DNA of 64,000 nt from assembly GCA_026874595.1 (NCBI GenBank), contig CM049308.1:43843327-43907326 (forward strand). Reading direction: 5' to 3'. This DNA is from Sipunculus nudus. Its lineage: Eukaryota > Annelida > Sipuncula > Golfingiida > Sipunculidae. Below are positions 13,545-25,639 of this stretch, in pieces. The notes under the pieces were generated by a model. It did no database searches. It saw only the letters and a list, made by a program, of their open reading frames with translations, and had not been told where the DNA came from. The position numbers and the translations under genes are program-made. Numbering within the stretch: position 1 is the first letter of the stretch; every line of letters starts with the position of its first letter.

Positions 13545-15560
13545 GTCATTCCGTCATTCAGAAATCAAACAGTTGTACGGACTTTTTTTCGCAATGCCTG
13601 CAGATATTGGCTTGATTTTTGGTGTGTGGGCAGAAAATGACCAGTTACAGATCGAGTTCACGTTTCGTCCCGGTTGACCTACTTTTGACCGTTTTACAGC
13701 TCCTAAACTTTGAAAATTTCATGAAAAATAGAAATTTTCATGACAAATACACATGTACGGACTTTTTTTGGCAATGCCTGCAGATATTGGCCTGATTTTT
13801 GGTGTCTAGGCAGATAATGACCAGTTACAGATCGAGTTCGCGTTTCATGCCGGTTGACCTACTTTTGACCGTTTTACGGCTCCTAAACTTAGAAAATTTC
13901 ATGAAAAATAAAATTTTCATGACAAATACACATGTACGGACTTTTTTTCGCAATGCCTGCAGATATTGGCCTGATTTTTGGTGTGTGGGCAGATATTGAC
14001 CAGTTACAGATCGAGTTCGCGTTTCATCCCGGTTGACCTACTTTTGACTGTTTTACGGCTCCTAAACTTAGAAAATTTCATGAAAAATAAAAATTTTCAT
14101 GACAAATACACATGTACGAACTTTTTTTCGCAGTGCCTGCAGATATTGGCCTGATTTTTGGTGTGTGGGCAGATAATGACCAGTTACAGATCGAGTTCGC
14201 GTTTTGTGCCGGTTGACCTACTTTTGACTGTTTTACGGCTCCTAAACTTAGAAAATTTCATGAAAAATAAAAATTTTCATGACAAATACACATGTACGGA
14301 CATTTTTTTTGCAATGCCTGCAGATATTGGCCTGATTTTTGGTGTGTGGGCAGATAATGACCAGTTACAGATCAAGTTTGTATTCCGTCCCGTTTGACCT
14401 ACTTTTGACCGTTTTACGGCTCCTTAACTTAGAAAATTTCATGAAAAATAGAAATTTTCATGACAAATACACATGTACGAACTTTTGTTCGCAATGCCTG
14501 CAGATATTGGCCTGATCTTTGGTGTGTATGCAGATATTGACTAGTTACAGTTCAAGTGCGCGTTTCCTACCAGTTGACCTACTTTTGACCGTTTAACGGC
14601 TCCTAAACATAGAAAATTTCATGAAAAATAGAAATTTTCATGACAAATACACATGTACGAAGTTTTGTTCGCAATGCCTGCAGATATTGGCCTGATTTAT
14701 GGTGTGTATGCAGATATTGACTAGTTACAGTTCAAGTTCGGGTTTCGTCCCAGTTGACCTACTTTTGACCGTTTTACGGCTCCTTAACTTAGAAAATTTC
14801 ATGAAAAATAGAAATTTTCATGACAAATACACATGTACGAACTTTTGTTCGCAATGCCTGCAGATATTGGCCTGATCTTTGGTGTGTATGCAGATATTGA
14901 CTAGTTACAGTTCAAGTGCGCGTTTCCTACCAGTTGACCTACTTTTGACCGTTTAACGGCTCCTAAACATAGAAAATTTCATGAAAAATAGAAATTTTCA
15001 TGACAAATACACATGTACGAAGTTTTGTTCGCAATGCCTGCAGATATTGGCCTGATTTATGGTGTGTATGCAGATATTGACTAGTTACAGTTCAAGTTCG
15101 GGTTTCGTCCCAGTTGACCTACTTTTGACCGTTTTACGGCTCCTAAACATAGAAAATTTCATGAAAAATAGAAATTTTCATGACAAATACACATGTACGG
15201 TTTTTTGTTCGCAATGCCTGCAGATATTGGCCTGATTTATGGTGTGTATGCAGATATTGACTAGTTACAGATTGAGTTCGCGTTTCGTCCAGGTTGACCT
15301 ACTTTTGACTGTTTTACGGCTCCTAAACAGAGAAAATTTCATGAAAAATAGAAATTTTCATGACAAATACACATGTACGGACTTTTGTTGGTAATGGCCT
15401 ATAGATATTGGTCTGATTTTTGGTGTGTGGGCAGATAATGACCAGTTACAGATCGAGTTTACGTTTCGTCCTGGTTGACCTACTTTTGATTGTTTTACGG
15501 CTCCTTAACATAGAAAATTTCATGAAAAAATATAAATTTTCATGACAAATGTACAGCCGT
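13545..15560 (+). repeat. 180-bp tandem array of C1, left block, about 11 copies
   Basis: Units share GCCTGCAGATATTGGCCTGA and gttgacctacttttgaccg, with a period of 180 bp. 14461-14820 and 14821-15180 are almost identical 360-bp dimers, a higher-order repeat. Repeated frames such as FVPVDLLLTVLRLLN are read from this unit in several phases and are not genes. Confidence 0.95.
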
Positions 15561-15564
15561 TTTT

Positions 15565-16242
15565 AGCCCTCAGCTCATAGGCTGATGGGCTATTGTCTTC
15601 ACCCAAGCTGTTCGTCTATCCGTCCGTCCATCTGTCTGTCCGGTGTCCGTCCGTCCGTTCCGCGTCTGTTAACTTTTACCTTGTGAGCAGGATATCTATA
15701 AAGGGATTCACTATTGGAATTTGATTTCATCAGTGAAGATGTATATCGATAAAATCGAGATTAAGTTCGAAGATGGGTGACCTTGACCCATTTTTCTACA
15801 TTTTAGAGCTGATTATAGAAAAACACTCAGAAGCTTATATCTCAGGAACCATTGTGTGGATTTTCACAAAACTTACTATGATCATTGGGACTGATGGTCT
15901 GTACATGCTGCACAATTTTGGTGGCGCCACCTGCAATTTCTGATTTTTTTATGAAATTTTATCAGATTTTTCAATTTTGGCCTTTTGTGCAGGATATCTC
16001 CAAAGGTATTCAACACAGGAACTTCATTACTTCAGTGCTATTGCATTATATTTACAAAATCTTGGTCAAGATCAAAGATGGGTGGTCTTGACCTACTTTT
16101 CAAGGTCACAGAGCTTGGTAGAGAAAAAAACTTAGGAGCTTATTTCTCAGGAAGCATTTGGTGAATTGTTATGAAACATGGTACATACCTCTCCAATTAA
16201 AATTTTTGTTTAAATGATTATCAGCTTTTGCTAATATTCTAG
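15565..16242 (+). mobile_element. F: short element inside the C1 array
   Basis: The head AGCCCTCAGC...GCTGATGGGCT folds as a hairpin and is followed by a (TCCG)-rich tract and one GGTGGCGCCACCTGC palindrome. It ends ATATTCTAG. It lies in the T-run before TCGCAATGC, which is uninterrupted in the neighbouring 180-bp units. The 3' subterminal inverted copy is weak (TATCAGC), so family membership in the same class is less certain. Confidence 0.7.
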
Positions 16243-17115
16243 TTTCGCAATGCAATGCTTACAGATACTGGCCTAATGTTTGGTCCGTGGGCGCATAATG
16301 ACCACTAACAGATCAAGTTCGCGTTTTGTCCCAGTTAACCTATTTTTGACCATATGACAGATCCTGAACATAGAAAATTTCATGAAAGACAGAATTTTTA
16401 TGAAAAATGCACATGTATGGACCTTTTTCACAATGCCTGCAGATACTGGCCTGATTTTTTGGTGTGTTGCTTGATAATGACCAGTTACAGATCGAGTTCG
16501 CGTTTCGTGCCGGTTGACCTACTTTTGACCATTTTACGGCTCCTAAACTTAGAAAATTTCATGAAAAATAAAAATTTTCATGACAAATACACATGTACGG
16601 ACTTTTTTTCGCAGTGCCTGCAGATATTGGCCTGATTTTTGGTGTGTGGGCAGATATTGACTAGTTACAGTTTAAGTTCGCATTTCCTCCCAGTTGACCT
16701 ACTTTTGACCGTTTTACGGCTCCTAAACATAGAAAATTTCATGAAAAATAGAAATTTTCATGACAAATACACATGTACGGTTTTTTGTTCGCAATGCCTG
16801 CAGATATTGGCCTGATTTATGGTGTGTATGCAGATATTGACTAGTTACAGATTGAGTTCGCGTTTCGTCCAGGTTGACCTACTTTTGACTGTTTTACGGC
16901 TCCTAAACAGAGAAAATTTCATGAAAAATAGAAATTTTCATGACAAATACACATGTACGGACTTTTGTTGGCAATGCCTATAGATATTGGTCTGATTTTT
17001 GGTGTGTGGGCAGATAATGACCAGTTACAGATCGAGTTTACGTTTCGTCCTGGTTGACCTTCTTTTGATTGTTTTACGGCTCCTTAACATAGAAAATTTC
17101 ATGAAAAATATAAAT
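16243..17115 (+). repeat. 180-bp tandem array of C1, right block, about 5 copies
   Basis: This continues the C1 array after F. The block at about 16761-17110 is nearly identical to 15181-15540, so the two flanks of F share a duplicated two-unit segment. Confidence 0.93.
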
Positions 17116-20100
17116 TTACAGATCGAGTTGCATTTTGCCCTTGTTGACCTACTTTTGACTTAACAACACCTCCTTAACTTGAAAAATTTTTACAAAATGT
17201 AACAAATGTTTCTAATTTGCCCTAGGCGGGGGCATTCGTGTCATTCGGACACATCTAGTTTTAATATAAATAAAAGCCATAAAACCAGGTACTTATGATT
17301 ATTATTTAAATGTGTGAATTTTGTATATTTTGGATTCTCAACATCATTGTTTGGTGAAAACTGAATAAATACCAGACATGGTGCGAATACTTTGCAATTG
17401 TATTTAAACACGAATATGAATATGTACTCCATTATAAAATTTCTTTCATAAGAATGGGAATTCAGGTAAAAATGAAAGTATATGAATACCAGTGCAAATA
17501 CTTTCAAAATGTATTAATGAATGCATTCATGAATATATTCTTTAATATTATTTTAATAAACATTTCAGTTATATTTTATTTGAAAAAAATCATACTATTC
17601 TCTTATTATTTTTAATAAAAATTATATTTGGGACAATATTTGTAATTTTTTTAATAAATAGTTAAACTCATATTATATGTTCTGCTTATAAGTTATATGG
17701 CCAAGTCAAAATCTGTGTGACAATCGTACTCCATTTGTTAATAAAATAAATGAAATTAATCCTCTTTCCTGTCTCCAAAGGTACTATCAAAATCATACAT
17801 AAGCTAAACAACAACTCATAATACAGCTTATTTTTATTACCACATAAAACCAGCATGTGCCTCATTTCTAAATCATATTTTTTTATCATATATAACAGCT
17901 GAGCGCCGTGACCCATAGGTCCCTTGGTTTTAGATTAGAAACCTTTTAAAGGAAGATCTTATGATTATTTTTATAGTTAGTGTCAACCTTCAATATTTTG
18001 GATACATAATTGGTGAACTTAGAAGAAAATAAAATTTATTATTACCATATGGATGGACTTTATCATGATTGGTGAGAAAAAGTGAACAAGAAAACATGGA
18101 TGTATATATATAAAATCTACATGGAGCTAATTCCCCCATTTTCCTGGATGCCCAAAACTGAATAAATACCAGACATGATGAAATACTTTGCAAATGTATT
18201 TGAATGCAAATATGAATATGAACTCCATAATTTCATGCATAAGGATAGGAATACAGGTAAAAATGAAAGTATTTGAATACAAATGCATTCATGAATATAT
18301 TCTATTATATTATTTTTAATAATCATTTATTTCGATAATATTATTAAAAAATCTTTGCTGAAAAAACAGATGATACTGTTATTTTAAATCTAAATTATAT
18401 TTCACACAATATTTGTTATTAATTTTTAGTAAGTAGTTTAACTCTTCAAATTATTCAGCTGCAATGTTGGTAAAGTTTTATGGTCAAGTCAAAACCTGCG
18501 TGATAATAGCACACCATTTCCAACTGTAAATAATATAAATACATCAGTCCTCTTCCATGTCTCAAAGGGTATTATCAAAATCTTACATTACTTGAGTTAA
18601 ACACTGTCAACTCATAATAGAGCTTATATTACCACACAAAACAAGCCTTTGCCTACCTCCTCTTCCAAATCTTATTTTGTGATCATATATAACAGCTGAG
18701 CGCCGTGACCCATGAGTCCCTTGTTTTTCTTAATGCATTTTCTTAGATTTTATAAGGAAAAAGCTATAAAAGCTTTAAAAATCTTCTTCTCCGAAACTGT
18801 CCAACCAAATTGTCCTATATTTACCAGAATTGATCCCTTGAACAATCTCTCTCAAGTTTGTTCGAATGGTTCCGGTTCGGAGATTTTTGGCTGAGTTACA
18901 GGAGATTGAACTTTGTCATCTGTCCAAAAAAGCATATTAAAATTTAAATCTCAGACACGGCTGGAGTTATCATCACCAAATTTTATGCCAGTGTTGGTCA
19001 CATAGGTCATATCTGAAATTGAGGTATTGGTGGCGCCACCTGCATCAGCTTTATTTGTATGGGGTCATCAGTGCCTGTATTACACTGAGGGCTACAAAAA
19101 ACTTCTTCTCTGAAATCATATGGCCAAAATGTTTAATATCGCACAGAAATGATCCTAGGGTAGTGCTTTCTGAAGTTTTCTTCAAATGGTCTCAGTTCAG
19201 TGACTTTTGGCTTAGTTATGCATATGGGAAGCTGAATTTTGTCATATGCCATTACAGCCCATTTTAGTTCAGTAGCTACAAAGATCTTCTTCTCAAAAAC
19301 CACTGGGCCAATTTCTTAAATCTCAGACATTTATTATCCTCAGATGTTGATAATTCATTTTTTTTCAAATGGTTTTGGTTCAGTGCTTTTTGGCTGAGGT
19401 ACAGGAAGCTGAACTAAGCCAGTTTGCTGTATCTTCCTATATGAGTTATAAACCTGCAAAACATTTTTCAACTGATGCCACTGGATCCAGTTTGTTAAAT
19501 ATTTAACAAGAATAATCCCTACAATAATTCTTATAATAATTGTCATTAATGGTTCCATATGAATGATTTTTGGCTGAATTATGGAGATCAAATTGGGTCA
19601 TTTTACCATATATGGTAGCTGTGTGATGCTGTTACATCTAGCCTGGCACCAGTTTATCAGCATCTATTACATCATGCCACTAGACATTTAGATTTCAGGT
19701 TGTCTTTGGTTAATATTGACAAGAAAGCTTTTAAAAAATTTAGATTCATGATTTAAGTTATTCATCATACCGGGCAATGTTACAATCATTGATATTCAGC
19801 TCTCTGTGGCTATATAAAGACAACTGTACATTGATTATAAATTATTGGTATCCCTACTCAACTTAATTCAAGAATTTGCCATCTATGATATATCTGTATT
19901 TTTATTTTGCATTCTGTATGCATCTGTAATAATTTTACATATATTCCTTTCAGTCAGCTGAAAAGCATTTCGTATTGGGAAAATAAATTTCAAAGTTATT
20001 ACAAGTAGGGACCACTTCTGTGTACAGATGGCAGCACTTGGTTTACCATTGGCAGATTGCCAGTGCCTTGATGTTGGCCATTAGCCAAGATGATGTCAGC

Positions 20101-20749
20101 TCTATAAATAGTTTTGGCATAGTGCCAGGATTGGAAGAAGTGCAGCCAGGTATAGGTCAAGAGTTCACTCAGTGCAGTAGCTCCATTTTATTTATACCTT
20201 TGGCAGACTGCTCACCGCATCAAATTTGGCACCTAAGTTCAGCCTTGATATATTTATGGCTTAGGCAGACTGCCAACTGTGTCAGATTATGCAACAGGTC
20301 AAGAGTTCACTCAGTGCAGCCAATTACAGGTCAAATGTTCACTCAGTCTAGCCAAGTGCAGGTCAAGAGTTCACTCAGTGCAGTAGCTTGAGGCAGCAAT
20401 TTGTCACAGCTCACTCGGGAGCAACTGCCTTACTCACCTTAGCCTCGTCAGCCCAGTGCATCAAACTCTGGGGAAGTTTACAAGATAGGTGGTGCAACCT
20501 ACATTGACTTTTGCAGTGTATGTGCCTTCTTATTTCTACAGAGGAATGTGATACATCAGCCTAAAATAGGGCATGTTTATACAAATCGGGTAGCTTTATA
20601 GTGTACAAGACTGGTGGCGCAACCTACAATAATTTTTGCACAGTGTATGTCCCTGCTTATTTCACAGGAGGGGTTTGACATATCAGTCTGACATTGGGCA
20701 TATGTATATTTCACTTCGTTGTATACAAGACTGGTGGTGCCAGCTACAA

Positions 20750-23700
20750 GTTTTGTGGATATTATGTTTTCAGTTGGACGCCGCTGCCGCTGCGACCGCC
20801 ACTGCCGCATAGGTTTTCAGAGAACTCCTCCGTAACCACTGGGCAGAATTTTTAGCTCAGCTGACTATAAGTCATCTGAGCTATAGTTATGGTCCTTTGT
20901 CCTTCGTCCGTCCGGCTGTCTGGATGTCCGGCCGTCCGTCTGTTAACAGGGCACATTTTAAAACCGTTGGACCTACAAATACAAAACTTTGCATACCATT
21001 AGATGTCCCCAAAATCTCCTACCATACCGAAGAATTGGTTCATTAGGACTTCATTCCTTCGACATATTAAGGAAAAACCTCCGTTTTCCATTAAAAAGCC
21101 ATTGTTACACTTCAAGGCTGCCTAAAATCAAAACCACTGATCTGTTTATGATCTTATTTAGTATTCATTTTCTTCCATACATTTTCTATGAACATACCAA
21201 AAATTAGGTCAGTATTGGGTATTATTTTGAAGTTATGGGCCCAAATATAATGCAATTTTTAAAAAATCAGGAAATATATTTACTCACCTAACATGAGAAT
21301 TGCTGAAGCTGGAGACTTATTTTCAGGAATATAACTTTATTTAATCAAGATTCAATTGTTTACGCAAAGTTAGATCTGAATTTTGCAAATTTGTCAAGTT
21401 ATTAGCATAAATAAAAAATCAATAACTTAAATTTTGTCCAACTTTGGCAATGGCACGTTTTTTCCCTGTAAGCACTGTTGATTTAATTTTCACAACATAT
21501 ACACATAAGGATTTAATCCTTTAAAATCTGAAATTTCAAAGGAATTGATTTGAAAAGAGTAACTTTTATTCAAGTTTCCATACACCATGTCAAGTGTTGT
21601 TTACATCTAGCCCACCTGGTAGTACAGCCTTCACTTGCATTATGTAACCCACCCAAGGCATGCAGCTTGCCTTGGCTCAGCTTTGCCACTACTAGCAAGC
21701 TTCCCCTCTGCCCTGCACTCCCCCCCCCCCCCCAGATGGTGCATCAACAAGATGAATGTTATAATTTTCTGTATTTTGTTTTATTCTTGGCTATGCTACA
21801 TTTTAGATTTTGTATTGTACTACCAGGGTTACAATGATTAAAGAGCACATTGACTTGTGTCCACAAAGTGGTGTATTGGTATGAAAGTGTGGATGTTCAT
21901 CAAATAAGTAATTCCTTACTTTAGAAAAGTAAAAACTTCACCAGGTGTGAAATTGACTATTAATTCCAGTAATAAATTATAGCTGAGATAGTAATTAGCA
22001 CAATGATATTGTTTGTCCCTCATTCAACCAACAGTGTGTATACTTTATTTGAAAAGATGTTTTTATTTTATCAAATTTACCGAATCATTTATTTCAATTC
22101 AGTGAATAAAATTAAGCATGTACTGAAAACTCCAATGTGCAAAACTTTTTAATAGTGATTCAAGGAATAATCTTGTAGATGCAATGTTGTGGCATTTTTT
22201 TCTTTTAAATTCAGTTTAAACATTTGTGATTTAAAAATAGTAAAATATATGTGTATGCATAATATGACCGAATATGAGCTACACTCTGGATATATAATGA
22301 TTGCAACTTAGAATTCTAATATTTTAACTTATATTTTCAGTTTTTTTATTACAAATTTATAAAACTTGTAAAGAAAAAAATGAATTAGATAAAAACTATT
22401 TATGGAAAAAGTGGATATGCTAAAAAATAGGCTTATATATAAACTTAAATGCATTATTCTCTTGAAAGTGAAATAAAGGTATTAGTCCATTCTGTCCACT
22501 TGCCTGTCCATCTGTAAATTTTTCATATGCATCACAGTATCTCAAAACTGTTACTGTTTTTCTTCATGACAGTCTTGTCAGAGTATTAGTTTGCAATCAT
22601 ATATTAAGAACTTTACTATAACCAAGTAGGAGGGCCCCTTTCCTCTTAGCTTCTCATATGCTTATATAAATGAAAAACATTACAATAGAATATTTTGCAA
22701 ATTTTGCATTTGCAAAAATTTTTTAAACTTCAGCTGAGCGCCGTGACCCATGGGTCCCTTGTTTTAAATTCGGAATTATGATCAGGTCAAATGTGAACTG
22801 ACGCGTCCTCATTTTTGGTTGACCTCTGACCTTTCCTCTCAGCCCAGCTTCCATTTGAGCGACTGTTTCCACACATAAACCCACATATCTCAGGAACTGT
22901 TTGACCGATCAGGCTAAAAATTTTGTACAAATGTAGCCCTTGGATAGCTTTATAACATGCACTAAAAATGGTGGCCCCACCTGCAACCATTTTTGCATAG
23001 CGTCCATTTGTTCATCGGCCTTGGGATGAAAACACTCGTATCTCTGCATTGGTTGAACTTATCCACCTTAAATTTTGCATGTGTATACATCTTGGACAGC
23101 TTTCTTGATTTTATGACAGGTGGTGCCACCTACATTTACGTTAAGCTGCAGACATTCAAGCTCATATCTCGGGAACCATTTGACCAGTTGGGCCAAAATT
23201 TTGCATGTGTATAGATCTCCCATAGCTCTTTATCATACACAAAACTGGTTGCGCCACCTGCAACCATTTTTGCACAGCGTCCATCTGCTTAGGGATAAAA
23301 TCACTCATATCTCTGCAGTGGTTTGACTTATCCACCTGAAATTTTGCATGTTTATACATCCTTGACAGCTTTCTTGATTTTATGACAGGTGGCGCCACCT
23401 ACATTCAGATTTACGCTGCAGACATCCAAGCTCATATCTCGGGAACCATTTGACCGATTGGGCAAAAATTTTGCATGTTTATAGATCTCACATAGCTCTT
23501 TATCATCTGCAAAACTGGTGGGGCCACCTGCAGTCATTTTTGCACAGTTTCCATCTGATTGTTTGCCGTTTGATAAAATCACTCATATCTCTGCAGTGGT
23601 TTGACATATCTGCCATATTTAGCAGGTTTATACATCTTTGATAGCTTTCTGGATTTTGTGGCAGGTGGCCCCACCTACATTTATGTATATGCTGCAAACA

Positions 23701-24102
23701 TTCAGGCTTATATCTCAGGACTGGTTTGACATATCCCCCTGAAATTTTGCATGTGTATAGATCTCACATAGCTCTTAATCATACACAAAATTGGTGGCGC
23801 CACCTGCCACGATTTTTGCACAGCGTCCATCTGTTTGTCTGCCATGGCCTAAAATCACTCGTATCTCAGTAGTGGTTTGATTTGTCTGCCTAAAATTTTG
23901 CATGTTTATACATCTTGGACAGCTTTCTGGATTTTGTTTTAGGTGGCGCAACCTTAATACACATTTCGGCTGCAGACATCCAGGCTATTATGCAACACAC
24001 CTCACTCTATTTCCCCTTGCCACTCAATCCATGCCTCACTTCACCTGTCCAACCCTGATCTGGCAGATACATGTAGTCGCTTCTTGATTAACCGTATTCT
24101 GG
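20750..24102 (+). mobile_element. E3: family E element inside B0, containing A4
   Basis: It starts just inside the usual 5' hairpin (gttttgtggatattatgttt), so GTATCC is lost. The 3' end is GGCAGATACATGTAGTCGCT ... ATTCTGG (CTAG mutated). It occupies the same B position as E2. A4 is inserted at 20854-22761; the core after it (22770-23950) has palindrome-bearing units of about 285 bp. Confidence 0.8.
20854..22761 (+). mobile_element. A4: complete family A element inside E3
   Basis: The head AGCTCAGCTGACTATAAGTC is at 20854. The tail CAGCTGAGCGCCGTGACCCA + TGGGTCCCTTG ends at 22761. It is 1908 bp, a subfamily different from A8/A9, with a C14 run near 21720. The uninserted site is present in E2 (gggcagaattttttaaaatt at about 8722). 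Flanking E sequence continues across it (gggcagaattttt before, ttttaaattcggaattatg after). Confidence 0.92.
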
Positions 24103-24290
24103 TTTTGGGTTGTGTGCATCCATGCAAGAATTTCAGCAGTGATGTTTGTTTGTTTCTTGTTCTAAGTGTTTAGTACTTGCATTGTTCATATACATGTTAC
24201 ACATGTTCTTGAAAAGTAATGGTCCAGCACTGAAGCATCATACCTGGTGTAATCTCATTGCACAGGTTCGCATTAGGCCTGTAGGCCTTG

Positions 24291-24386
24291 TTTTCATAAT
24301 ATTGTGGTACAGGTCCTTGGTTAATCTCTTTGCATACGAAAAAGCAAACAAGTCAGCTGAGCATAATGACCCCCATGGGTCACTTC
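24291..24386 (+). mobile_element. Tail of an outer family A element
   Basis: After the B0 tail, sequence like the A 3' region (ggttaatctctttgcat) leads to GTCAGCTGAGCATAATGACC and CCCATGGGTCACTTC. This is an A tail (compare 59089-59118), implying that B0 was itself inserted in an A element beginning left of the window. Confidence 0.6.
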
Positions 24387-24480
24387 TTTTATATCACTTC
24401 CAAGGCTTTTGATCATGACGATAACAGAATTATGGCATTATTTCCTATTAAGCGGTCATATTTACTATAGTTTTTAAAGG

Positions 24481-24482
<2 letters not shown>

Positions 24483-24517
<35 letters not shown>
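24483..24517. repeat. (AT)n microsatellite abutting a splice acceptor
   Basis: An uninterrupted AT run of 35 bp ends 18 bp before the polypyrimidine/AG acceptor of the ZFPL1 exon at 24536. It occupies the region where the branch point would normally lie. Confidence 0.98.
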
Positions 24518-24520
<3 letters not shown>

Positions 24521-24535
24521 TTTAATTTTTTTCAG

Positions 24536-24650
24536 GAAATCGCAAGCTGTTTGACATCAGACATGACGTTGAGCAGTCTGTATCACATGATCATGATGAG
24601 GATAAATACCGGAGGCGTCCTGCTGTCCAGTGGTTGTCCCGTTGGTTCCA
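24536..24650 (+). CDS. ZFPL1: ZFPL1, penultimate coding exon (internal exon)
   Basis: Zinc finger protein-like 1 is a cis-Golgi membrane protein with N-terminal B-box-like and RING-like zinc fingers and one C-terminal membrane anchor; family work links it to GM130 and cis-Golgi assembly. This exon encodes the linker before the anchor. It starts after a clear acceptor (tttaattttttttcag) and ends before a GTTAGT donor. It holds 2 nt + 37 codons + 2 nt. The reading contains DDKYRRRPALGW-like sequence (here EDKYRRRPAVQWLSRWF), matching the conserved family block before the membrane segment, preceded by a KLFDIRHDV stretch resembling the family's K-V-Y-D-T-R-D-D. The upstream exons with the zinc fingers lie left of the window. 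The downstream exon supplies the third base of the split CAA codon, so phase is kept. Homology is from recall; the splice signals and phase are read directly. Confidence 0.9.
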
Positions 24651-25639
24651 GTTAGTTCTATATTTTTCTCTACATAAGCCAACATTATGATGTAGTTTGT
24701 ATTATCAGTGTTGCCTTAAAGAGACATAATCAGGAGCAATATTATTTTTATTCTTTCACACTATCAGTTCAGTTTTGCTTTTTACAAAAGTTTTCAAGCA
24801 AAACCATCCCAGTACACAGTCTGATTTCCTCGCATACGACTGTTTAACAAGTTGTTATAGCCCTACGTGTTGGTAAACAGTATATTTACCATAACAATGC
24901 CGCTTGACCTGAGGTCTGATTAAGAGGGGCAACACGTGGTATTTCAGCCAGCAGGAACATGTATTACTTTTTTTTGGCAAGGTCAGTCTGGGAATCTCCC
25001 GATTGGTATGTGTTGTGTCTCTGCGCTGCACACAGCCCAATGCACTTTGTTTATGTTTACACCTGTGATCATACCCGGTTCACTGTATTTAATACTTGTT
25101 TACAGTTTTAAGCAAACGGTTTCAAGGCAATATTTTGGCAGGTACAAATATATTTTAACGGGAAGAAGCTATTTTTCATGTTAACTCTACATGCTTTATA
25201 GGTGATTGGGCCTCTTTAAGGTGGCAGAGTTTAAGTGCAGTTTGTTTACCATAAAATCTCGCTTGATCATCAAGAAATTTGCTTAAAAGATATTTCAAGA
25301 AGGGTGGGGGGGGGTTGTTTCTAAGCCTGAGAGTTCAAATTTTGCCCAGACTTAGTCAAATTGACAACCTTAATGACCAACTCAACCAAATAAGCCTTGC
25401 CCAATCACTCGCCTGATGTCAGCTCCCAGGGTAGTCAGGTGTGTATGTCACCATTTCAGTCAATGAATTCTGTGGAACTAAGTTTCCAAACAATTATTTG
25501 TCTTCCAAGTTTGTTCATTTATGCTGTTCTTATATTTGGGTAATGTTGTATGTTAAGGTTGTTGAAAAATTTTTGGTTATCTTTATCATAGAATGACCTA
25601 ACTGCTTGTTCAGGCAACAGTGATGTCACATCAGGACGT

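Larger units (their letters stand above)
13498..17258 (+). mobile_element. C1: family C element inside A3
   Basis: The 5' end ATGCCCCTGCCACAAAGTGG plus CCGGGGCAT folds as a hairpin. The 3' end is GGGGGCATTC, then the hairpin GTGTCATTCGGACAC, then ATCTAG. The core is a 180-bp tandem array interrupted by F. A-family copies at about 42145, 48320 and 50660 show the uninserted T-rich site (acattt...ttaatataaataaaagcc), so both borders are directly supported. Confidence 0.92.
11665..17926 (+). mobile_element. A3: family A element inside A2
   Basis: The head AGCTCAGCTGACTATAAGTC is at 11665. The tail CAGCTGAGCGCCGTGACCCA + TAGGTCCCTTG ends at 17926. C1 (13498-17258) is inserted in its AT-rich 3' half; without it the element is 2501 bp, close to the 2.62-kb intact copies A8 and A9. 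It contains two related core modules (about 11760 and 12450). Confidence 0.85.
3144..18723 (+). mobile_element. A2: family A element containing B1, B2 and A3
   Basis: The head AGCTCAGCTGACTATAAGTC is at 3144, followed by a (TCCG)-rich tract. Matching A sequence is split by B1 (3499-6268), B2 (6376-9996) and A3 (11665-17926). The tail CAGCTGAGCGCCGTGACCCA... ends with CCCTTG at 18723. Removing the insertions leaves about 2.9 kb. The stretches 10000-11664 and 17927-18690 belong to this copy. No coding potential is seen. Confidence 0.75.
3090..24290 (+). mobile_element. B0: outer family B element, repeatedly interrupted
   Basis: Family B sequence at 3090-3143 (…gattttgtttattttt) stops at A2 and resumes at 18724 (cttaatgcattttcttagatttt), as it reads continuously in other B copies (6550-6590). 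B0 then runs to 20749, is interrupted by E3 (20750-24102), and ends with the diagnostic tail CACAGGTTCGC + TTAGGCCTGTAGGCCTTG at about 24261-24290. Its 5' end lies left of the window, before A1. Confidence 0.75.

Noticed and set aside
13799-17110. Frames reading FVPVDLLLTVLRLLN and similar
   Set aside because: They follow the 180-bp unit of C1, break at unit ends and have no start or domain of their own.
13545-17115. CRISPR-like array
   Set aside because: Units are contiguous 180-bp tandem repeats with no short repeat/spacer alternation, in a eukaryotic genome.
24261-24290. tRNA-type B box (GGTTCGCAT) suggesting a SINE
   Set aside because: There is no A box at the right distance and no A-rich tail; the motif is the 3' subterminal inverted repeat of family B.
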